Positions 6,464 through 15,436 of a stretch of 34,375 bases of DNA are shown here, piece after piece. Each line of letters begins with the position of its first letter. The stretch's first letter is position 1. The notes under the pieces are model-generated. The model saw nothing but the letters and a program-made list of their open reading frames with translations. It searched no databases and was not told the DNA's origin. The position numbers and the translations under genes were made by a program. Source of the DNA: an uncultured Rhodospirillales bacterium (lineage in GTDB: Bacteria > Pseudomonadota > Alphaproteobacteria > Acetobacterales > Acetobacteraceae); NCBI GenBank assembly GCA_903844135.1, contig CAIMSN010000072.1:1-34375 (forward strand), given 5' to 3'.

Positions 6464-9157
6464 ATGCTGGACAAGAGTTTCTCGCCCGACACCGCCGAGC
6501 CCCGCCTCTACGCGCTCTGGGAACAGGATGGCCGCTTCGCCGCCCGCCCGGACAGCGACGCCGCGCCTTTCACCATCATGATCCCGCCGCCGAACGTCAC
6601 CGGCACGCTGCATGCGGGACACGCGCTGACCATGACGCTGCAGGATATCCTGGTGCGCTGGCGCCGCATGCAGGGCCGCGACGCGCTCTGGCAGCCCGGC
6701 ACCGACCATGCCGGCATCGCCACCCAACTGGTGGTCGAGCGCCAGCTCGATGCCGAAGGCGTGCGACGCGCCGAGCTCGGCCGCGACGGCTTCGTCGAGC
6801 GCGTCTGGGACTGGAAGCGCCAGTCCGGCGGCCAGATCACCCGCCAGCTCCGCCGCCTCGGCGCCTCGCTCGACTGGCAGCGCGAGCGCTTCACCATGGA
6901 TGACGGCCTGTCGGAGTCGGTGCGCACGGTGTTCGTGCGCCTGTATCGCGAGGGCCTCATCATGCGCGCCAGGCGCCTGGTGAACTGGGACCCGTCGTTC
7001 CGCTCGGCGATCTCCGACCTCGAGGTCGAGAACCGCGAGGTGAGAGGCCATCTCTGGTATATCCGCTATCCGGTCGAGGGCGGCGACGGCCTCACCCTGA
7101 CGGTCGCCACCACCCGCCCGGAGACCATGCTCGGCGACACCGCGGTGGCGGTGAACCCGGACGATGCCCGCTACGCCGCCCTGGTCGGGCGCTTCGTCCT
7201 GCTGCCGCTCACCGGCCGGCGTATCCCGATCGTCGCCGACGCCTATTCCGATCCGGAGAAGGGCACCGGCGCGGTCAAGATCACGCCGGCGCACGATTTC
7301 AACGATTTCGCGGTCGGCGAGCGGCACGGCCTGGCGATGCCGAGCATCCTCGACGCCGATGCGCGCATCACCCTCGACGAGATCGACGCCGATCTGGCCG
7401 AGATCCAAGGCCTGGCCGATCCCGGCTTCGTCCGCTCGCTCGCCGGTCAGTCGCGCGAGGCGGCGCGCCAGGCGATCGTCGCCGAGCTCGAGCGTCTCGA
7501 CTGGCTCGAAAGGATCGAGCCGCACGTCAACCAGGTGCCGCACGCCGAGCGCGGCGGCGCCGTGGTCGAGCCGCGCCTGACCACGCAATGGTATTGCGAC
7601 GCGGCCAGGCTGGCCGGGCCGGCGATCGACGCGGTCGAGACCGGACGCGTGCAGTTCGTGCCGAGGCAATGGGAGAACACCTTCTTCGCCTGGATGCGCG
7701 ACATCCAGCCCTGGTGCATCAGCCGCCAGCTCTGGTGGGGCCATCGCATCCCGGCCTGGTACGGGCCGGATGGGCACGTATTCGTCGCTCACGACGCCGA
7801 CGAGGCGGCGGAGCAGGCGCTGCTGCACTACAACGTCGCCACCGAGCTGGTCCGCGACGAGGACGTGCTCGATACCTGGTTCTCGTCGGCGCTGTGGCCG
7901 TTCTCGACGCTCGGCTGGCCGCACCATACCGCCGACCTCGCCCGCTATTATCCGGGCGACGTGCTGGTCACCGGCTTCGACATCATCTTCTTCTGGGTCG
8001 CCAGGATGATGATGATGGGTCTGCATTTCATGGGCGAGGTGCCGTTCCGCCAGGTCTTCATCCACGGGCTGGTGCGCGACGAGCGCGGCCAGAAGATGAG
8101 CAAGAGCAAGGGCAACGGCCTGGATCCGCTCGAGCTGATCGACAGCTACGGCGCCGATGCGCTGCGCTTTGCCGTCTGCGCGCTGACCGGGCAGGGGCGG
8201 GACGTGAAGCTCGGGCCGAAGCGGGTCGAGGATTATCGCGCCTTCGTCACCAAGCTCTGGAACGCGGCGCGATTCTGCGAAATGAACCAGGTGCGTCCGG
8301 TCGAGGGGTTCGTGCCGGCCGACGCCAGGGGCCGGCTCGCACGCTGGATCCTCGACGAGGCGGCGCTCGCCTCGGCGGACGCCACCGCCGCCCTGGAGGC
8401 CTACCGCTTCGACGAGTACGCCGCCGTCGTCTATCGGTTCACCTGGAACCGCTTCTGCGACTGGTTCCTGGAATTCGCCAAGCCGGTGTTCAACGCCGGC
8501 GACAGCGACGAGGCGATCGAGCTGCGCGCCGCGACCGCCGAGGTTCTGGGCACCATCCTGCGTCTGCTCAATCCGGTGATGCCGTTCGTCACCGAGACGC
8601 TCTGGGCCGAATTCGGCTTCGGTGCGGAAGGCAGCCTGATCGCCGCCGCGTGGCCGCGGCCGGAGCGGCTGGCGCAGTCCGACGAGATCGCACGCGAACT
8701 CGACTGGGTGATCCGGTTCATCGGCGAGATCCGCGCCGTCCGCGCCGAGATGAACGTGCCGCCGGCCAAGGTGACGCCGGTGCTGCTGCGCGATGCGGAT
8801 CCGTCGACCGTCTCCCGCACCCGGGCCTGGTCGGAGGCGATCGGGCGCATGGCGCGGGTGTCCGGGGTCGCGGTGCTGGACGGCGAGATGCCGACCGGCG
8901 CCGCGCAGGCGGTGGTCGACGAGGCCACCCTGATCCTGCCGCTGGACGGCATCATCGACCTCGCCGCGGAGCGCGCACGTCTCGGCAAGGAAATCGCGCA
9001 GGCCACGAACGAGACGGAGAAGGTCGAGCGCAAGCTCGCCAACGCCGACTTCGTCGCCCGCGCGAAGCCGGAGGTGGTGGCGGAGAATCGTGAGAGACTG
9101 AGCGCGTTCCAGCAGGAAATCGCGCGGCTGCAAGCGGCGCTGCGGCGTCTCGACTGA
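6464..9157 (+). CDS. valS: Valyl-tRNA synthetase
   Basis: An 897-residue class Ia aminoacyl-tRNA synthetase charging tRNA-Val. The HIGH signature appears as HAGH at residues 50-53, after PPPNVTGTL. The KMSKS loop is at 544-548, followed by KGNGLDPLELI. The editing (CP1) domain is represented by TTRPETMLGDTAVAVNP and the GTGAVKITPAHDFND segment. The C-terminal anticodon-binding domain ends in a heptad-like arm (AAERARLGKEIAQATNETEK...), as expected for ValRS. I chose the ATG at 6464 because the protein then begins LDKSFSP, matching the family N terminus; the frame is open from 6413 but that extension looks non-native. Length is normal for the family. It follows popZ in the same direction. Confidence 0.96.
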   Translation: MLDKSFSPDTAEPRLYALWEQDGRFAARPDSDAAPFTIMIPPPNVTGTLHAGHALTMTLQDILVRWRRMQGRDALWQPGTDHAGIATQLVVERQLDAEGVRRAELGRDGFVERVWDWKRQSGGQITRQLRRLGASLDWQRERFTMDDGLSESVRTVFVRLYREGLIMRARRLVNWDPSFRSAISDLEVENREVRGHLWYIRYPVEGGDGLTLTVATTRPETMLGDTAVAVNPDDARYAALVGRFVLLPLTGRRIPIVADAYSDPEKGTGAVKITPAHDFNDFAVGERHGLAMPSILDADARITLDEIDADLAEIQGLADPGFVRSLAGQSREAARQAIVAELERLDWLERIEPHVNQVPHAERGGAVVEPRLTTQWYCDAARLAGPAIDAVETGRVQFVPRQWENTFFAWMRDIQPWCISRQLWWGHRIPAWYGPDGHVFVAHDADEAAEQALLHYNVATELVRDEDVLDTWFSSALWPFSTLGWPHHTADLARYYPGDVLVTGFDIIFFWVARMMMMGLHFMGEVPFRQVFIHGLVRDERGQKMSKSKGNGLDPLELIDSYGADALRFAVCALTGQGRDVKLGPKRVEDYRAFVTKLWNAARFCEMNQVRPVEGFVPADARGRLARWILDEAALASADATAALEAYRFDEYAAVVYRFTWNRFCDWFLEFAKPVFNAGDSDEAIELRAATAEVLGTILRLLNPVMPFVTETLWAEFGFGAEGSLIAAAWPRPERLAQSDEIARELDWVIRFIGEIRAVRAEMNVPPAKVTPVLLRDADPSTVSRTRAWSEAIGRMARVSGVAVLDGEMPTGAAQAVVDEATLILPLDGIIDLAAERARLGKEIAQATNETEKVERKLANADFVARAKPEVVAENRERLSAFQQEIARLQAALRRLD

Positions 9158-9173
9158 GGAGAAGAGAGCAATC

Positions 9174-10895
9174 ATGACCAAAGTCTGGGACAAGAGCCGC
9201 CTGCCGTCGCGCCACGTCACCGAGGGTCCGGGACGCGCGCCGCACCGCAGCTACTATTATGCGATGGGGCTGACCGAGCAGCAGATCCATCAGCCCCTGG
9301 TCGGTGTCGCCACCTGCTGGAACGAGGCGGCGCCTTGCAACATCTCGCTGTCGCGCCAGGCGCAGTCGGTGAAGCGCGGCGTCGACGAGGCCGGCGGCAC
9401 GCCGCGCGAATTCACCACCATCACCGTGACCGATGGCATCGCCATGGGCCACCAGGGGATGAAATCGTCGCTGGTATCGCGCGACGCGATCGCCGACACC
9501 GTCGAGCTCACCATGCGCGGCCACGGCTACGACGCGCTGGTCGGGCTGGCCGGCTGCGACAAGTCGCTGCCCGGCATGATGATGGCGATGCTGCGCCTGA
9601 ACGTGCCGGCGGTGTTCATGTATGGCGGCTCGATCCTGCCCGGCCGGTTCAAGGGCCGCGACGTGACCGTGGTCGACGTGTTCGAGGCGGTCGGCCAGCA
9701 CGCCGCCGGCAACATGTCCGACGAGGATCTGTTCGAGCTCGAATGCGCCGCCTGCCCGTCGGCCGGCGCCTGCGGCGGCCAGTTCACCGCCAACACCATG
9801 GCCACGGTCAGCGAGGCGATCGGCCTGGCGCTGCCGGGTTCGGCCGGCTCGCCGGCGCCGTACGAGGAGCGCGACCTGTTCGCGGTCGAGAGCGGCCGCG
9901 CGGTGATGCGGCTGCTGGAGCGCAACCTGCGGCCGCGCGACATCGTCACCCTGAAGGCGCTGGAGAACGCCGCCGTGGTGGTCGGCGCCACCGGCGGTTC
10001 CACCAATGCGGCGCTGCATCTTCCGGCGATCGCGCATGAATGCGGCATTCGCTTCACCATGGACGACGTGGCGCAGATCATGCGCCGGACGCCGTACATC
10101 GCCGACCTCAAGCCGGGCGGCAAGTATGTGGCGCTCGACGTGCATCGCGTCGGCGGCATTCCGGTGATCCTGAAATCCCTGCTCGATGGCGGGCTGCTGC
10201 ATGGCGACTGCATGACGGTCAGCGGCCATACCCTGGCGGAGAACCTCAAGGACGTCGTGTTCCCGACCGGCCAGGACGTGGTCTATCCGGTGTCGCAGGC
10301 GATCTCCACCACCGGCGGCGTGGTCGGTCTGAAGGGCAACCTCGCGCCGGACGGCGCGATCGTGAAGATCGCCGGTCTCAAGCAGCTTCGTTTCGAGGGC
10401 ACCGCCCTGTGCTTCGATTGCGAGGAGGACGCGTACGCCGCCGTCAATGACCGCGCCTACAAGGAAGGCGACGTGATCGTGATCCGCTACGAGGGCCCGA
10501 AGGGCGGGCCCGGCATGCGCGAGATGCTGTCCACCACCGGGGCGATCTACGGCCAGGGCATGGGCGAGAAGGTGGCGCTGATCACCGACGGGCGCTTCTC
10601 CGGCGGCACGCGCGGCTTCTGCATCGGTCATGTCGGGCCGGAAGCCGCCGCCGGCGGTCCGATCGCGCTGCTGCGGAACGGCGACCGCATCGTCATCGAT
10701 GCCGAGGCCGGCACCATCGACGTTCTGCTCGACGCCGAGACGCTGGCGGAGCGCAGCCGCGTCTGGCAGCCGCGCGGCACCGACTACAATAGCGGCGCGA
10801 TCTGGAAATTCGCCCAGCTCGTCGGCCCGGCGCATCTCGGCGCGGTGACGCATCCGGGCGCAGAGGCGGAAACCCACGTCTATGCCGATATCTGA
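9174..10895 (+). CDS. ilvD: Dihydroxy-acid dehydratase
   Basis: A 573-residue IlvD/Edd-family enzyme that converts 2,3-dihydroxy-3-methylvalerate and 2,3-dihydroxyisovalerate to the keto acids in isoleucine and valine synthesis. Three cysteines suited to ligate the Fe-S cluster are present: C48 (VATCWNE), C128 (AGCDKSLPGM) and C200 (ACPSAGACGGQF). The family motifs VTDGIAMGHQGMK and DGRFSGGTRGFCIGHVGPEA are intact; the latter carries the Ser proposed as general base. The region GGPIALLRNGDRI is also typical. The ATG start is preceded by GAGGAGAAGAGAG, an extended purine-rich ribosome-binding region just after the valS stop. Length and motif order are normal. It is distinguished from 6-phosphogluconate dehydratase and sugar-acid dehydratases by overall motif wording; confidence in IlvD is high. 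Confidence 0.95.
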   Translation: MTKVWDKSRLPSRHVTEGPGRAPHRSYYYAMGLTEQQIHQPLVGVATCWNEAAPCNISLSRQAQSVKRGVDEAGGTPREFTTITVTDGIAMGHQGMKSSLVSRDAIADTVELTMRGHGYDALVGLAGCDKSLPGMMMAMLRLNVPAVFMYGGSILPGRFKGRDVTVVDVFEAVGQHAAGNMSDEDLFELECAACPSAGACGGQFTANTMATVSEAIGLALPGSAGSPAPYEERDLFAVESGRAVMRLLERNLRPRDIVTLKALENAAVVVGATGGSTNAALHLPAIAHECGIRFTMDDVAQIMRRTPYIADLKPGGKYVALDVHRVGGIPVILKSLLDGGLLHGDCMTVSGHTLAENLKDVVFPTGQDVVYPVSQAISTTGGVVGLKGNLAPDGAIVKIAGLKQLRFEGTALCFDCEEDAYAAVNDRAYKEGDVIVIRYEGPKGGPGMREMLSTTGAIYGQGMGEKVALITDGRFSGGTRGFCIGHVGPEAAAGGPIALLRNGDRIVIDAEAGTIDVLLDAETLAERSRVWQPRGTDYNSGAIWKFAQLVGPAHLGAVTHPGAEAETHVYADI

Positions 10896-10925
10896 CCCGC
10901 CGTTTGCCGCAAGGAAGGTCGAAGC

Positions 10926-11606
10926 ATGATCCAGTTCTACTACAACCTCGCGCCCAACCCGATGAAGGTGGCGTTGTTCCTGGAAGAAGCCGGGCTCGCC
11001 TACGAGCCGATCCCGGTCGACAGCCGGAAGGGCGAGCAGTTCGCGCCGGCTTTCACCGCGCTCAACCCGAACAACAAGCTGCCCTGCATCGTCGACGGCG
11101 ATGCGACGGTGTTCGACAGCAACGCCATCCTGCTCTACCTCGCCGAAAAGACCGGGCGGTTCCTGCCGGAGTCGGACACGCAGGCGGCGCGGGGCGAGTT
11201 TTTGTCCTGGCTGATGTTCGTCGCCTCCGGCATCGGTCCCTATTCCGGCCAGGCGGTGCATTTCCGGCATTTCGCGCCGGAGCCGAAGGAATATGCGCTG
11301 AAGCGCTATGCGTTCGAGGCGGACCGGCACTGGTCGATCCTGGAGCAGCGCCTGTCCGGGCGCCGCTTCATGCTCGGCGAGACCTACACCATTCTCGACA
11401 TGGCGGTGTGGGGCTGGGCACGGATGCTGCCGCGCGTGACCGGCGACGACGCGATCTGGACCAGGCTGCCGAATCTCGCGCGGCTGATGGATGAGATCGG
11501 TGCCCGCCCGGCGGCGCAGCGCGCGCTGGCGCTGCAGGACCGCCACGCCTTCAAGACCGAGATGGACGACGACGCGCGTCGAGCCATGTTCCGCCACATC
11601 GCTTGA
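10926..11606 (+). CDS. Glutathione S-transferase family protein
   Basis: A 226-residue cytosolic GST-fold protein. The N-terminal thioredoxin-like domain (about 1-80) starts with YYNLAPNPMKVALFLEEAGL. It contains the cis-Pro region NNKLPCIVD and the glutathione gamma-glutamyl-binding segment FDSNAILLYLAEKTG. The all-helical C-terminal domain follows, with the N-capping region ETYTILDMAVWGW. No catalytic Cys is present at the usual beta/omega position; a Ser/Asn/Tyr-type activation is possible. Substrate is unknown; members conjugate or reduce small electrophiles or disulfides. The gene follows ilvD by 30 bases with AAGGAAGG just upstream of ATG. It precedes a second, longer GST-like gene. Confidence 0.9.
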   Translation: MIQFYYNLAPNPMKVALFLEEAGLAYEPIPVDSRKGEQFAPAFTALNPNNKLPCIVDGDATVFDSNAILLYLAEKTGRFLPESDTQAARGEFLSWLMFVASGIGPYSGQAVHFRHFAPEPKEYALKRYAFEADRHWSILEQRLSGRRFMLGETYTILDMAVWGWARMLPRVTGDDAIWTRLPNLARLMDEIGARPAAQRALALQDRHAFKTEMDDDARRAMFRHIA

Positions 11607-11681
11607 CCGCGTCGCGGTTTACACAGCGTCCGCGTCCGGCCGGCGCCATCGCGTGCCGGGCCGATATCTGGAGATCCGCGC

Positions 11682-12557
11682 ATGAGCAGTCCGTCCGACT
11701 ACACGCCGCCGAAGATCTGGAGCTGGAACAGGGAGAATGGCGGAAAATTCGCCAGCACCAACCGTCCGGTCGCCGGCGCCACCCATGACAAGGAGCTTCC
11801 GGTCGGTCTTCACCCGCTGCAGCTCTATTCGCTGGCGACGCCGAACGGGGTGAAGGTCACCATCATGCTGGAGGAGCTGCTGGCCGCCGGACATGGCGGC
11901 GCGGAATATGATGCCTGGCTGATCAAAATCGGCGACGGCGACCAGTTCGGCAGCGGCTTCGTGTCGGTGAACCCGAATTCCAAGATCCCGGCGCTGGTCG
12001 ACCGCAGCGGCACCGCGCCGCAACGCGTGTTCGAGTCCGGCGCGATCCTGCTCTACCTGGCGGAGAAGTTCGGCGCCTTCCTGCCGGCCGACCATGCCGG
12101 GCGCACCGAATGCCTGTCCTGGCTGTTCTGGCAGATGGGCAGCGCGCCCTATCTCGGCGGCGGCTTCGGGCATTTCTATACCTACGCGCCGACCAAGATC
12201 GAATACGCGATCGACCGCTTCGCGATGGAGGCCAAGCGCCAGCTCGACGTGCTCGATCGTCGCCTGGCCGAGACCGAGTATCTGGCCGGCAGCGACTATT
12301 CGATCGCCGACATCGCCGTGTTCCCCTGGTATGGCGGCCTGGCCAAGGGCTGGCTCTACGACGCGGCGGAGTTCCTGCAGGTGCAGGAATACAAAAACCT
12401 GAATCGTTGGGCCGATGCGATCGCGCGGCGTCCGGCGGTGCAGCGCGGCCGCATGGTCAACCGGGTGTTCGGCGAGCCGTCGAGCCAGTTGCGCGAGCGG
12501 CACGCGGCGTCGGACTTCGACACCAGGACCGAGGACAAGATCGCGTCCGGATCGTGA
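11682..12557 (+). CDS. yghU: YghU-like glutathione-dependent disulfide-bond oxidoreductase
   Basis: A 291-residue GST-superfamily protein of the Nu/YghU class. The hallmark is a long N-terminal extension before the thioredoxin domain, here PPKIWSWNRENGGKFASTNR and GATHDKELPVG. The domain proper follows: LQLYSLATPNGVKVTIMLEE, then NPNSKIPALVD and ESGAILLYLAEKFG. The C-terminal helical domain has WLFWQMGSAPYLGGGFGHF and the end segment YSIADIAVFPWYGG. E. coli YghU (about 288 residues) binds two glutathione molecules and reduces disulfides and organic hydroperoxides. Length and extension match closely. It lies 75 bases after the preceding GST gene and probably belongs to the same transcript. It converges with the minus-strand gene ending at 12562, with only four bases between stops. 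Confidence 0.92.
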   Translation: MSSPSDYTPPKIWSWNRENGGKFASTNRPVAGATHDKELPVGLHPLQLYSLATPNGVKVTIMLEELLAAGHGGAEYDAWLIKIGDGDQFGSGFVSVNPNSKIPALVDRSGTAPQRVFESGAILLYLAEKFGAFLPADHAGRTECLSWLFWQMGSAPYLGGGFGHFYTYAPTKIEYAIDRFAMEAKRQLDVLDRRLAETEYLAGSDYSIADIAVFPWYGGLAKGWLYDAAEFLQVQEYKNLNRWADAIARRPAVQRGRMVNRVFGEPSSQLRERHAASDFDTRTEDKIASGS

Positions 12558-12561
12558 CGCC

Positions 12562-13254
12562 TCAGGCCGGCACGCGACCCTCCCGCCGGCTCCGCAGCGG
12601 GAACACCGCGGCGGCCATCAGCAGCGCCATCACCAGGGTGCTGCCGGCGAGCCCGAGCCCGCTTGTGTCCGCCGACAGGTCGGCGATGCTGGTGCCGGCG
12701 GTGCGGGCCAGCAGCACCAGCGCCCAGTAGCGGTCGGCGCGCCGTCCGCCGACTCCCGCGGCGACGCAGAGCGCCACGGCCAGCGCGCTGCCCAGCAGCA
12801 GCGACGCGGTCTGCAGACCCCAGAGATGCGATGCGTCGTCGCCGAGCACGGTGCCGAGCGTCCCGGCCACGAACAGGGTCGCCCAGAAACGTGCGTCGGT
12901 GCGGGCCGGATCCGCCAGCCAGGCGCCGCCCACGAGAAGAGCGGCGAGACCGGAGATCAGCGCCGGCTGGCCGAGATGCCAGTCATGGGTCGCCAGATCG
13001 GCCAGGTTGGTGGCGATGGTGCGCACCAGCACCACCGCCGACCAGAAGAACGGCCTGGTCGGCAGGCGCGTCCGCCGGTCGGCGAGCAGCGCGCCGGCCA
13101 GCAGCGCCAGCAACGCCGGCACGCCCATCCAGTGGCCGAGATGCAGGTCGTGCGCGACCAGGTCGCCGAGATTGGCGCCCAGCAGGCTGGCGACGCACAG
13201 GGCGGTCCAGTAGCGGGCGCCGAGGGCCGGCGCCGTGCCGGCCGGCAGCCTCAA
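12562..13254 (-). CDS. Four-repeat membrane protein (COG4705-like)
   Basis: A 230-residue integral membrane protein built from four tandem units of about 50 residues. Each unit begins with an aromatic-Trp pair (YWTAL, FFWSA, RFWAT, RYWAL) and has a Gly/Ala-Asp motif in its first helix: ANLGDLVAHDLHLG, TNLADLATHDWHLG, TVLGDDASHLWGL and TSIADLSADTSGLGL. This predicts about eight membrane segments with conserved buried aspartates. The pattern resembles the uncharacterised COG4705 membrane-anchored protein group; that match is from memory of the motif and the function is unknown. The start is a TTG overlapping the stop of the upstream phosphoesterase gene (TTGA, 13251-13254), indicating translational coupling. 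A transport or metal-related role would be speculation. Confidence 0.75.
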   Translation of the reverse strand: MRLPAGTAPALGARYWTALCVASLLGANLGDLVAHDLHLGHWMGVPALLALLAGALLADRRTRLPTRPFFWSAVVLVRTIATNLADLATHDWHLGQPALISGLAALLVGGAWLADPARTDARFWATLFVAGTLGTVLGDDASHLWGLQTASLLLGSALAVALCVAAGVGGRRADRYWALVLLARTAGTSIADLSADTSGLGLAGSTLVMALLMAAAVFPLRSRREGRVPA

Positions 13255-15323
13255 GCGCGCAGGCCGATCTGCGGATCGGTCATGCTGTCCTCGCCGGTTT
13301 CGATGTGGCCGGCGACCTGCGCCCGGTAGGACGGATCGCTCTCGATCGTCACCGTCAGGTCGTACCAGCCGAACGCGGTACGCGCCGCCACCGGCAGCAC
13401 GACCGACCGGCCGGGCGACACCACGACGCGTTCGCTCCGGCCGCTATAGGCGTTCAGCACCGAAACCACCGCGCCGCGCCCGGCATGGTCGGCGATCTCC
13501 AGCACCACGGAAACCGACCCCGCCTCCTCTGCGGCACGGACCGATACGGTATCGCCGCCGCCGGTGCCGGCGAAGGCGCGCAGGAAGCCGTTGGGACCAT
13601 AGACCGAAAGGTCGTACGCGGCGCCCGGCGCCACGCTCCAGAGGTCGGACAGCTCCCGGCCCGGCGAGACGGTGAAATTGCGCGGCGGCTGCGTCGCGTT
13701 GCCGGAGCGAACCTGGAACACCGCTGCCTGGCTGCCAGCGTTGCCGAAGGTCAGCGAGAACGCGGCGCCGTCCCGGGTCATGCCGCCATGGCTGCGCAGC
13801 CGGTAGGGCAGCGCGCGGGCGCGGCGCAGCCCGACCTCCTGCTGCGGCATCGCCTGCACCGTGGGCGGCAGCGGCTTGTAGTCCGGATAGCGCTCGGTGT
13901 TCGGCGGCTGGTAGGAGACGGTCGAGGGCAGGGTGGCGACGGCACGGTTCGGGGTGCGGAAATCGAACGCCGAGGTGAGATCGCCGGCCACGGCGCGGCG
14001 CCACGGGGTGATGTTGGCCTCGACCAGGCCGGGATCGTCGTGGCCGAAACGCTGCTCGATGAAGCGGATGATCGAGGTGTGGTCGAATAGCTGGCTGTTG
14101 ACGAAGCCGCCGCGGCTCCAGGGCGACACCACCAGCATCGGCACCCGGGCGCCGACCCCGTACGGACCGGCGACATAGGTGTCGTTGCCGGCGAACAGCT
14201 CGTTGATGGTGTCGACGGTCGAGGCGCCGGTCTGCGGCCCGGTCGGTACCGTCGGCGGCACCATGTGGTCGAAGAAGCCGTCATTCTCGTCATAGGTGAT
14301 GAACAGCGCGGTCCGGCTCCAGACCTCCGGATCGGCGGTCAGGATGTCGAGCATCTGCGACACGTACCAGGCACCGTAATTGGCCGGCCAGTTCGGATGT
14401 TCGGTGTAGGCTTCCGGCGCAACGATCCAGGAGACCTGCGGCAGCTTTCCGGCCTTCACGTGGGCCTCGAAGCCGGCGAACGGCGAATCGCCGGCGGAGA
14501 TGTCGGTGCCGGTGCGGGCGCGCTGCGCCAGCGGCGAGCCGTCCGGCGCGTTCTGATACTGGTGGAAATACAGCAGCGAATTGTCGCCGTAATTGCCGAT
14601 ATAGGCGTCGCTGGTGTAGCCCCATTCCCCGGCCTGAGTCAGGCCGGTGCCGATATCCTGGTAGATCTTCCAGCTAACTCCGGCCGCCTGCAGGCGCTCG
14701 GGAAAGGTGCTCCAGTCGTAGCCGGCCTCGGCATTGTCGATGACAGGGCCGCCGTTCTTGCCGTCGTTTCCGACCCAGCCGGTCCACATGTAGTAGCGGT
14801 TCGGGTCGGTCGGGCCGAGCAGCGAGCAGTGATAGGCGTCGCAGATCGTGAACGCGTCCGCCAGCGCGTAGTGGAACGGGATGTCGGACCGGTCGAGATG
14901 CGCCATGGTCGTGGTGCCCTTGGCCGGTACCCAGCCGTCCCAGTTGCCGTTGTTCCAGGCCGCATGGGTGGTGTCCCAGTCGTGCGGCAGATCCTCGATG
15001 AACTGCAGGCCCAGGTCCGGCGCGGTGGGATGGAACGGCAGCACGTAGGACGTGCCGGTGGGTTGCTGCCAGATCGGCGCGCCGGACGGCAGCCGCATCG
15101 CCCGCGGATCGCCGAAGCCGCGCACGCCCTGGAGCATGCCGAAATAATGGTCGAAGGAGCGGTTCTCCTGCATCAGCACGACGATGTGCTCGACGTCGCG
15201 GATCGTCCCGGTGGCGTTGTGCGCCGGGATCGCCAGCGCACGTCCGATGCTGGCCTGCATGGCGCTCGCCGCGGCGCCGGTGCCGAGCAGCTTCAGGAAG
15301 GAACGACGATCGGTCTTGCTCAC
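13251..15323 (-). CDS. Phosphocholine-specific phospholipase C-type phosphoesterase, Tat-exported
   Basis: A 690-residue enzyme of the phosphoesterase/acid phosphatase superfamily that includes PlcN/PlcH-type phospholipases C. The N terminus has a twin-arginine signal, DRRSFLK at residues 5-11, followed by a hydrophobic stretch and ALA, so folded export through Tat is predicted. The catalytic domain starts with HIVVLMQENRSFDHYFG, the family's metal-binding and nucleophile region. It continues with LLGPTDPNRYYMWTG and TYDENDGFFDHMVPP. The C-terminal third contains two beta-rich repeats (around FQVRSGNATQPPRNF and SVVLPVAARTAFGWYDL), matching the C-terminal domains of bacterial PLCs. I chose the GTG at 15323, which has GGTGGA just upstream; an ATG at 15353 would add ten residues. 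Likely role is release of phosphate or choline from phospholipids outside the inner membrane. Confidence 0.9.
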   Translation of the reverse strand: MSKTDRRSFLKLLGTGAAASAMQASIGRALAIPAHNATGTIRDVEHIVVLMQENRSFDHYFGMLQGVRGFGDPRAMRLPSGAPIWQQPTGTSYVLPFHPTAPDLGLQFIEDLPHDWDTTHAAWNNGNWDGWVPAKGTTTMAHLDRSDIPFHYALADAFTICDAYHCSLLGPTDPNRYYMWTGWVGNDGKNGGPVIDNAEAGYDWSTFPERLQAAGVSWKIYQDIGTGLTQAGEWGYTSDAYIGNYGDNSLLYFHQYQNAPDGSPLAQRARTGTDISAGDSPFAGFEAHVKAGKLPQVSWIVAPEAYTEHPNWPANYGAWYVSQMLDILTADPEVWSRTALFITYDENDGFFDHMVPPTVPTGPQTGASTVDTINELFAGNDTYVAGPYGVGARVPMLVVSPWSRGGFVNSQLFDHTSIIRFIEQRFGHDDPGLVEANITPWRRAVAGDLTSAFDFRTPNRAVATLPSTVSYQPPNTERYPDYKPLPPTVQAMPQQEVGLRRARALPYRLRSHGGMTRDGAAFSLTFGNAGSQAAVFQVRSGNATQPPRNFTVSPGRELSDLWSVAPGAAYDLSVYGPNGFLRAFAGTGGGDTVSVRAAEEAGSVSVVLEIADHAGRGAVVSVLNAYSGRSERVVVSPGRSVVLPVAARTAFGWYDLTVTIESDPSYRAQVAGHIETGEDSMTDPQIGLRA

Positions 15324-15436
15324 GGGTCCACCGCTGTTCAGTTGCGCGGCCATCGAGGCCGGGCAACTGACTAGCCGGTGCGGAACGCCCTGTCGGTTAC
15401 AGCTTCAAGACGTTCTTGATCCGGAACGGCGTCGTA

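Noticed and set aside
5672-9220. 1182-codon open frame on the minus strand opposite popZ and valS
   Set aside because: It lies wholly opposite clear genes, and its Arg/His/Asp-rich translation is what GC-rich third positions give in the antisense frame. It matches no family.
8952-11597. 881-codon open frame on the minus strand opposite ilvD and the GST gene
   Set aside because: Antisense shadow of well-identified genes, with no recognisable domain or start signal.
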